Shown here piece after piece: positions 13,491 to 18,828 of a stretch of 18,828 nt of DNA (its first letter is position 1; every line of letters begins with the position of its first letter). Position numbers and translations under genes: made by a program. The notes under the pieces were generated by a model, which searched no databases, had not been told where the DNA came from, and saw nothing but the letters and a program-made list of their open reading frames with translations. The DNA is from Paraliomyxa sp041600735 (GTDB lineage Bacteria; Myxococcota_A; Polyangia; Nannocystales; Nannocystaceae). The stretch lies in contig JBFIJN010000123.1 of the NCBI GenBank assembly GCA_041600735.1, forward strand, positions 1 to 18,828. The letters are read 5' to 3'.

Positions 13491-13957
13491 CCGGACGCGG
13501 GGCCGTAGAGCGGCCCCACGCTCTCCGAGCCGGAGCTCGACGAGCCGGTGTCGGTGCCGGTGCTCGCGTCGTCGCTGCTGCTGCCGCTGCCGCTCGCGTC
13601 CTCGCCCGTGGTGACGGGGCCGTAGAGCGGGCCGCCGGTCTCGGGGGCGGTGGTCATGCCGGTGTCGGTGCCGCTGTTGCTGCCCGAGTCGCTGATGGGA
13701 CCGTAGAGCGGCTGCGCGCTCTCGTTGCCGGTGGAGTCGTTGCCGGTGGCGGTCGAGCTCGCGGTGCCGGCCGAGGCCGAGGCGGTCGCTCCGTCGTCGC
13801 CGTCGTCCGGCGTACCGCAGGCGGCCAGGCTCACGCCCAACAGCACGCCGAGGAAGCCACCAAGGGGGGAGCGAGCGTCGCGAAGGGTCTGCCCGCAGAA
13901 CGGGCAGCTCGACGACTCATCGCGCACGAACCTATGACACGAAGAGCAAGCCAGCAT
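13487..13957 (-). CDS. Zinc-ribbon/lipobox protein with three PLYGP motifs, candidate radical SAM substrate
   Basis: A 156-residue protein. It has an N-terminal zinc ribbon (C4-SS-C7 and C18-PF-C21), a hydrophobic segment (about 31-46, GGFLGVLLGVSLAA) ending at C47 in a lipobox-like LAAC, and then a low-complexity Asp/Ser/Gly/Thr region typical of exported myxobacterial lipoproteins. Three exact PLYGP motifs stand out at residues 83-87, 110-114 and 149-153; the last is three residues from the C-terminus (ASG). No other tyrosine lies in the tail. The start chosen is ATG at 13957; an in-frame TTG at 13993 would add 12 Arg-rich residues. Its stop overlaps the radical SAM start. Repeated short aromatic motifs beside a SPASM enzyme suggest a modified, multi-core substrate, but a structural lipoprotein role is possible. 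Confidence 0.8.
   Translation of the reverse strand: MLACSSCHRFVRDESSSCPFCGQTLRDARSPLGGFLGVLLGVSLAACGTPDDGDDGATASASAGTASSTATGNDSTGNESAQPLYGPISDSGSNSGTDTGMTTAPETGGPLYGPVTTGEDASGSGSSSDDASTGTDTGSSSSGSESVGPLYGPASG
13499..13711 (-). repeat. Three PLYGP-encoding motifs
   Basis: Copies lie at 13697-13711, 13616-13630 and 13499-13513. At the DNA level they are near-identical (cogent core ggnccgtagagcgg on the plus strand), while the Ser/Gly/Asp/Thr spacers between them differ in length and sequence. Motif conservation against variable spacers implies selection on the motif. Confidence 0.9.
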
Positions 13958-14002
13958 GCAAGCAGGATATCGGGGGCGCCGGCGTCGATGCAAGCGGTAC
14001 GT

Positions 14003-14030
14003 GGGGGCGCGCTCTCGCCCGCGCGCCTCC
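14003..14030 (-). terminator. GC-rich hairpin between the transporter and PLYGP genes
   Basis: A ten-pair stem with one G-T wobble (14003-14012 with 14021-14030) around an eight-base loop lies in the 88-bp gap after the transporter stop. No T-tract follows on either strand, so it is a poor intrinsic terminator. It may instead attenuate or separate expression of the downstream pair. Confidence 0.25.
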
Positions 14031-14045
14031 CACCCTTGGGGTTCA

Positions 14046-16001
14046 TCAGCCGCGATACTTCTTGATCGTCGCGTCCAGCCCCGGCAGCACGATGCGCAGG
14101 TACAGCGCCACCAGCCCGGCGAGGCCGGCCAGCAGCAAGAAGAAGCTCACCGGCGACATCATCCCTTGGATGCCGCCGAAGAAGCCCGAGAAGTTGTTGC
14201 CGAACGCGGTGGCGAGGAACCACCCGCCCATGGTCAGGCCCACCAGGTGGGGCGGGGTGAGCTTGGTGACCAGCGACAGCCCCATGGGCGACAGACACAG
14301 CTCGCCGATGGTGACGATGGCGTAGAAGCCCGCCAGCCACATCCACGAGACGCGCTCGGCCCCGCCGTCGCTCAGCAGGCCGGCCAGCGCCATGACCAAC
14401 AGCGCCGCGGTGGTGAGCACCATCCCGAGCAACAGCTTCTGCGCGGTAGACAACGCGCGGCCGCGGCGCTGCATGCTGGTGAAGAACCCGACCAGCAGCG
14501 GGGTAAACGCGATCACGAACAGGGCGTTGAGCGACTGGTAGATCTCGGAGTTGTTCACGCGCAGGAACTCTCCGGGGGCCAAGAGCTCCGGCGGGTGGCC
14601 GAAGCGCTCGTGATAGCCGTCGTAGAGCTCGCCAAACATCGCCTGGTCGATCACGAACACGCCGATGCGCTTGCCGTCGACCTCGCGCACGAACGCGACC
14701 TTCTTGGTCGGCTTGCTCCCCTCGGGTACGGCGACATCGATGGTCTTGCCCCCGTGCGAGTCCTCGCCCTCCTTCACGGTCACTACGCCGTTGGCGTAGA
14801 CGTCGGCGGCGCGGTCGGTGATGGTCGCGGGCACGTTGCTCTCGGGGACGACCCCCATCTCCACGATGGTGAGCTCGGGGTTGGCCGCGGCGATCGCAAC
14901 CACGGCGTCCTCGTCGAGGCGCTGCTGGCCGAACATGCGCGCGAGCCGATCGTCGCTGACGACGCCGAGCGAGCGCGGGTCGGGCCGCGCGGTGTCTGCT
15001 TGGGCGGTGAGGTAGTAGCTCGGCAGCGCCTCCTGACGGAAGTTGCTGAGCATGGGTGGGGAGGTGCGATCGGTGTTGTCGCGGGCCCACTGCGTCATCG
15101 CCGAGCCGTTGAGGTGCAGGATCATGAAGAACGTGCCACCCGCAATGTAGATCGGCAGCAGCGCGCGCAGCCCCGGGCGCTCGTCGTCGGTCGCGTTGCG
15201 CACGAGGTTCACGAAGAAGTAGATGACCGGCAGCATTCCGAACAGGAAGCCGACGATGGCGGGTCGCATCCCCGAGGGCAGCATCCCGCGGGTCCCCATC
15301 CACTGCGCGAGGAAGTAGCCGAGCGCGCCAAAGAATGCGGTGGGGATCAGGATCTTGGCGAACACGAGGCCGAGGCCGGCCTGGCCCGGCTGCGGCACCG
15401 GGCGGCGATCGGCCGCCTCGAGGTTCCTCCACTGCCACAGCAGGATCGCCATCGAGATCAACAGCCCGCAGCCGGCGATGCGAAACGTCCACAGCCAGCC
15501 GGCTTCGTTGCGCACCCACGCGGCCATGAGGTTGGCCACCAGCGCGCCGATGTTGATCCCCATGTAGAAGATGTTGAAGCCCGCGTCGCGGCGTGCGTCG
15601 CCGGGCTCGTAGAGGTTGCCCACCATCACCGAGATGTTGGGCTTGAAGAACCCGTTGCCGATGATGAGGCCGAGCAGGCCGAGCAAGAAGTAGGCCTTGC
15701 CCGGGATGCTCATGAGGAACAAGCCCGAGGCCATGCACAGCGCGCCCACGATCACCGCGCGGCGATAGCCGAGGAAGCGATCGGCGATCATTCCGCCGAG
15801 GAACGGGGTGAAGTACACGAAGGCGAGGTAGAGCCCGTAGATCTCGTTGCCCTCGGCCGAGGGCATGCCCAGGCCGCCGCGCTCGGTGTCGGTGGTGTAG
15901 AGCAGCAGGATCCCCACCATCGTGTAGAACGCGAGGCGCTCCCACATCTCGGTGAAGAAGAGGGCATAGAGTCCGCGGGGGTGTCCTTGCTTCTCGGCCA
16001 T
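14046..16001 (-). CDS. POT/PTR2-family proton-coupled peptide transporter with large insertion
   Basis: An inner-membrane major-facilitator protein of the proton-dependent oligopeptide transporter family, which normally imports di- and tripeptides with protons. Family motifs are clear: ExxER as E18-MW-E21-R22 in helix 1, GGMIADRFLGYRR (69-81), and FNIFYMGINIGAL (142-153). At 651 residues it is well above the usual length of roughly 480-550. The excess is a soluble, mostly polar insertion at about residues 312-483, between the helix ending near AMTQWARDN and the one beginning SLNALFVIAF, which corresponds to the loop between helices 7 and 8. The start is ATG at 16001, 31 bp after the methyltransferase stop. 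The PLYGP gene begins 88 bp downstream on the same strand. Transport of a peptide linked to that system is possible but unproven. Confidence 0.92.
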   Translation of the reverse strand: MAEKQGHPRGLYALFFTEMWERLAFYTMVGILLLYTTDTERGGLGMPSAEGNEIYGLYLAFVYFTPFLGGMIADRFLGYRRAVIVGALCMASGLFLMSIPGKAYFLLGLLGLIIGNGFFKPNISVMVGNLYEPGDARRDAGFNIFYMGINIGALVANLMAAWVRNEAGWLWTFRIAGCGLLISMAILLWQWRNLEAADRRPVPQPGQAGLGLVFAKILIPTAFFGALGYFLAQWMGTRGMLPSGMRPAIVGFLFGMLPVIYFFVNLVRNATDDERPGLRALLPIYIAGGTFFMILHLNGSAMTQWARDNTDRTSPPMLSNFRQEALPSYYLTAQADTARPDPRSLGVVSDDRLARMFGQQRLDEDAVVAIAAANPELTIVEMGVVPESNVPATITDRAADVYANGVVTVKEGEDSHGGKTIDVAVPEGSKPTKKVAFVREVDGKRIGVFVIDQAMFGELYDGYHERFGHPPELLAPGEFLRVNNSEIYQSLNALFVIAFTPLLVGFFTSMQRRGRALSTAQKLLLGMVLTTAALLVMALAGLLSDGGAERVSWMWLAGFYAIVTIGELCLSPMGLSLVTKLTPPHLVGLTMGGWFLATAFGNNFSGFFGGIQGMMSPVSFFLLLAGLAGLVALYLRIVLPGLDATIKKYRG

Positions 16002-16032
16002 CGGCGAGCGCGAGGATACCCCGAACCCAGCG

Positions 16033-16644
16033 TCAGCGTCGTGAGCGGGTCAACCGGTACACGTAGACGTGGCTGCGCCGTCGCCAGCTCATGTCGAGGC
16101 GCAGCACGTCCTCGAGCGCGAACCACGGGTTCTCGTCGACGTCCTGGGTGCTCACCCAGCGGATCCCGGTGGTGAGCCGGGCCAGGCGCTCGGCCAGCTC
16201 GTTCATGAACGCGGTGGAGAACGCGGTCGAGCACGTGTAGACGACGGTGGCGTCGCCGAGCGGCGCGCGCATGAAGTCGGCGCAGCGAAGCTCGCACTCG
16301 CGTGCGCGGATGAGGCCGGTGGCGCGCGCCTCGTCGAGCATGCGACGCGCGATGCGATGCCGACTGCGCGCGAGCTCGACGCCCACGCAGCGACGGATCG
16401 ACGCGCGCATGGCCACCTGAAGCACCACCTTGCCCACGCCGCTGCCGAGGTCGTAGAACACATCGTCACGGCCCATCCCGAGGTACTCGACCAGGTGGTC
16501 GGTCGCGGTGGGCATGATCTCGCCGTAGGTCGGCGAGGAGTTGGTCGCGCGCACGCGCGTCTCGTCGGCCTCGTCGAGCTCGTACCCGTGCTCATAGCGG
16601 TACAAGCGACGGAGCACCACGCGCGGGTCTTCCGGTTCCGTCAT
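16033..16644 (-). CDS. DOT1-like class I SAM-dependent methyltransferase
   Basis: A 203-residue cytoplasmic methyltransferase. The SAM-binding core is VFYDLGSGVGK (62-72), followed by an acidic ribose-binding residue in GVEL (E90). The upstream TYGEI (39-43) and the VVLQVA helix match the DOT1-type arrangement in which a YGE(T/I) loop precedes DLGSGVG. Eukaryotic DOT1 methylates histone lysine; bacterial relatives have mostly unknown substrates, so the class is clear but the target is not. The start chosen is ATG at 16644 (MTEPEDPR). The frame stays open upstream to about 16782, but that stretch is Arg/Cys-rich and looks non-coding. It heads a minus-strand run: methyltransferase, POT transporter, PLYGP protein, radical SAM enzyme. 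No clear ribosome site is seen. Confidence 0.8.
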   Translation of the reverse strand: MTEPEDPRVVLRRLYRYEHGYELDEADETRVRATNSSPTYGEIMPTATDHLVEYLGMGRDDVFYDLGSGVGKVVLQVAMRASIRRCVGVELARSRHRIARRMLDEARATGLIRARECELRCADFMRAPLGDATVVYTCSTAFSTAFMNELAERLARLTTGIRWVSTQDVDENPWFALEDVLRLDMSWRRRSHVYVYRLTRSRR

Positions 16645-16819
16645 CGACTTGCGAAAGCCATCGGGGAATCGCTGGCCCGACGCTATCACGGGCGCTACGC
16701 GACCGCGCCTACATGCGCATCGTTGGACAGCGCACATCCGCTGAGCGTTGGCGCGCGCCCCGGGACCCGACCCTAGCGACACGCGAGCCGGTGGCCCCGG
16801 TTATGCTGATGCTGACACC
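16645..16819. promoter_or_regulatory. Divergent intergenic region
   Basis: A gap of 175 bp separates the methyltransferase start (minus) from the sensor kinase start (plus) and must contain at least one promoter. A TATGCT (16802-16807) just before the kinase GTG is too close to the start for a usual leader, and I find no convincing -35/-10 pair on either strand. Confidence 0.3.
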
Positions 16820-18828
16820 GTGGCCCACAACCGCTCGATTCCGGAGGGCCTCGATCTCGTCAGCGTGATCGAGCATGCCACCGACGCCATCGGCTTCGAT
16901 GACGCCGAGGGCCGGATCGTGTACGCCAACCGAGCGTTTCGCCGCTTGTTCGGGATCGCCGAAGACGAGCCGGACCTGGGCCACCTCGAGGACTATGCGG
17001 CCGAGGCCTCGCGCCAGGAGCTGCTCGATCGACACGGGGCCCGCGCGCAGGGGCGCGGCGGGACGACCTCGTATCCGTTCCTGGCCCGGCGCCGCGATGG
17101 CAGCCGCTTCTGGGCCGAGGTCTCGGTGGTGCCCGTGGTCAAGGACGGGCGCTTCGCGGGCTCGCACGCGGTGATCCGCGATGTCACCGAGCAGCGCGAG
17201 CGCGAGGATGCTCTGCGCGCCGAGAACCAGGCCCTCGCCACGGCCGTCGATGCGATGCCGCTCGCCGTGCTCGTGCTCGACCGCTGCGGGCGCGTGCTCC
17301 AGTGGAACGAGGCGGCCACGCAGATGTTCGAGTGGACGCGCGAGGAGGTGCTGGGGCGCACGTATCCACTCGCCCCCGGTGAGCAGCAGCCCGAGCACCA
17401 GGCGCTGCTGGCGAGGGTGCTGCGCGAGGGCAGCGTCGATGGCCTCGAGACGATCCGACGGCGCCGCGATGGCACCGCGGTCGAGGTGGGGATCTGGGCG
17501 GCGGCCATGGGCGGCGGTGACGAGCGCGGCGGTGACGAGCGTGACGGTCGCGTGCTCGAGGTGCTGGTCGACATCGCCAAGCAACGCCGCGCCCAGCAAG
17601 ACTACCGCGAGCTGTTCGAGCGCGCGTTCGATGCGATCGTGGTGTTCGAGCCCGACACCGAGCGGGTGCTCGACGTCAACGCGCGGGCCTGCCAGCTGTA
17701 TGGGCGCTCGCGCGACGAGTTCGTGGGCATGAACCTCCAGTCGATCACCCAAGACGTGGCGCGAGGGCGCATGGTGATCGACCAGATCCAGCGCGACGGA
17801 ACGCTGCACAACTACGAGACCGTGCAGCGCCACAAGGACGGGCGCGAGCTGCTGATCGAGTCCAACGCGTCGCTGGTCGAGTACCAGGGGCGCCGGGCCG
17901 TGCTCAGCATCAACCGCGATCTCACCGAGCGCCGCCGGCTGCAGGAGCAGCTCACCCACATGCAGCGCATGAAGGCCGTGGGGCAGCTCGCGGCCGGCGT
18001 GGCGCACGAGTTCAACAATGTACTGGCTGCGATCCTCGGTACGGCCGAGTCGTTGCTCGACTCGCGCAGCGTGCTCGACTCACCCGACATGCGCGAGCGC
18101 CTGCAGCAGATGATCGCCCGCGCCGAGACCGGCTCGCGGCTCACCCGGCAGCTGCTCACGTTCAGCCGCGGCGGCAACGAGGAGCGCACGCCCGTCGAGC
18201 TCGACCAGCACCTGCGCGGCATGACCAAGTGGCTCGCGCGGCTGCTCGGCCAAGACGTCGAGCTCGTGCTCGAGACCCGCGCCCCGGGCATGGTGGTGGT
18301 GATGGATCCCACCCAGCTCGAGCAGATCGTGCTCAATCTCTCGGTCAATGCCCGCGACGCAATGCCGCAGGGGGGCTCGCTGCGGGTGCGCACGGCCGCG
18401 CTGCACCTCTCGGCCCCGCGCGCCGCGATCACCGGGACGATCGAGCCGGGGAGCTATGTCACGATGGAATTCTGCGACGCCGGCCCCGGGGTGCCCGCAG
18501 ACGTACAGGCGCGCCTCTTCGAGCCGTTCTTCTCCACCAAGGAGCGCAGCAAGGGCACCGGGCTGGGGCTCGCCACGGTCTACACGATCGTCGACGGGGT
18601 GGGGGGCGCGGTCGACCTGCACCATCGGCCCGGCCCCGAGACGGGGGCCTGCTTCACCATCCTCTTGCCCGCGCTCGCCCGCGAGCCCCAGCGGGTGGAG
18701 CCGATGCTGCCGGAGCGGCCCGAGGGCGGCCACGAGACGCTCCTGCTGGTCGACGACGAGCCCACGATCCTGGCGGCGCTGGGGCAGATGCTGCGGGGGC
18801 TCGGGTATCGGGTGCTCACGGCCCCCGA
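16820..18828 (+). CDS. Hybrid sensor histidine kinase: PAS-PAS-PAS-HisKA-HATPase-REC (3' end outside window)
   Basis: A signal-transducing histidine kinase without transmembrane helices, so it probably acts in the cytoplasm. Three PAS-like domains cover about residues 8-125, 130-255 and 260-375; the first two end in the usual DVTEQRERE-type and DIAKQRRAQ-type linkers. HisKA carries GVAHEFNNVLAAI with phospho-acceptor His396. The ATPase domain shows the N-box (NLSVNARDAM), G1 (DAGPGVP), F-box (FEPFFSTK) and G2 (GTGLGLATV). A receiver domain opens with LLLVDDEPT and is cut off at base 18828, so its phospho-acceptor Asp is not seen. The start is GTG at 16820, the only plausible start before the first PAS domain; nearby ATGs are out of frame. 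The HEFNN form is typical of myxobacterial hybrid kinases. The input signal is unknown. Confidence 0.92.
   Translation, partial: MAHNRSIPEGLDLVSVIEHATDAIGFDDAEGRIVYANRAFRRLFGIAEDEPDLGHLEDYAAEASRQELLDRHGARAQGRGGTTSYPFLARRRDGSRFWAEVSVVPVVKDGRFAGSHAVIRDVTEQREREDALRAENQALATAVDAMPLAVLVLDRCGRVLQWNEAATQMFEWTREEVLGRTYPLAPGEQQPEHQALLARVLREGSVDGLETIRRRRDGTAVEVGIWAAAMGGGDERGGDERDGRVLEVLVDIAKQRRAQQDYRELFERAFDAIVVFEPDTERVLDVNARACQLYGRSRDEFVGMNLQSITQDVARGRMVIDQIQRDGTLHNYETVQRHKDGRELLIESNASLVEYQGRRAVLSINRDLTERRRLQEQLTHMQRMKAVGQLAAGVAHEFNNVLAAILGTAESLLDSRSVLDSPDMRERLQQMIARAETGSRLTRQLLTFSRGGNEERTPVELDQHLRGMTKWLARLLGQDVELVLETRAPGMVVVMDPTQLEQIVLNLSVNARDAMPQGGSLRVRTAALHLSAPRAAITGTIEPGSYVTMEFCDAGPGVPADVQARLFEPFFSTKERSKGTGLGLATVYTIVDGVGGAVDLHHRPGPETGACFTILLPALAREPQRVEPMLPERPEGGHETLLLVDDEPTILAALGQMLRGLGYRVLTAP

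Noticed and set aside
13956..16175. 739-codon plus-strand open frame opposite the POT transporter
   Set aside because: Composition is His/Gln/Glu/Arg-rich shadow sequence, whereas the minus strand encodes a complete transporter with ExxER and membrane helices.

Overview
This is a very GC-rich, densely coded window. It looks like a myxobacterium, probably of the Nannocystaceae type. Three things point that way by family knowledge rather than by any search: a Ser/Thr kinase fused to an AAA-type ATPase, a zinc-ribbon/lipoprotein-like protein with a long Ser/Gly/Thr/Asp-rich tail, and repetitive low-complexity accessory proteins. No RNA gene, insertion sequence, phage gene or CRISPR array was seen.

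Left part, minus strand, 1-6753. A glutaminase gene (glsA) is followed by a compact sulfite-reduction operon: DUF2849 protein, hemoprotein sulfite/nitrite reductase, DUF934 protein. These genes lie 10 bp apart or overlap by 23 bp. About 230 bp of unusually AT-rich DNA with a perfect TATAAT precedes the operon. A large kinase-ATPase regulator follows and leaves the window at base 1.

Middle part, plus strand, 6848-12102. Four closely packed genes encode a PF04185-type phosphoesterase with a C-terminal propeller-like domain, a protein with SelO-like motifs, and two repetitive proteins. The phosphoesterase and both repetitive proteins carry the same ungapped 33-residue module, which I cannot assign to a known family. 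In one small protein the module is followed by a lysine-rich (AKKxx)12 tail. In its neighbour it is followed by a glutamate-rich AEL tail.

Right-centre, minus strand, 16644-12120. Four genes run in one direction: a DOT1-like methyltransferase, a POT-family peptide transporter with a large insertion, a zinc-ribbon membrane or lipoprotein with three exact PLYGP motifs, and a radical SAM/SPASM enzyme whose start overlaps the stop of the PLYGP gene (GTGA). This reads as a candidate peptide or protein modification system, with the PLYGP protein as the suspected substrate. It is convergent with the module operon, with only 17 bp between them.

Right edge, plus strand, 16820-18828. A hybrid sensor histidine kinase (three PAS domains, HisKA, HATPase and the beginning of a receiver domain) is cut by the window end.

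The two accessory loci, the 33-residue-module operon and the PLYGP/radical SAM operon, are the parts most likely to hold something undescribed. Their functions are inferred only.
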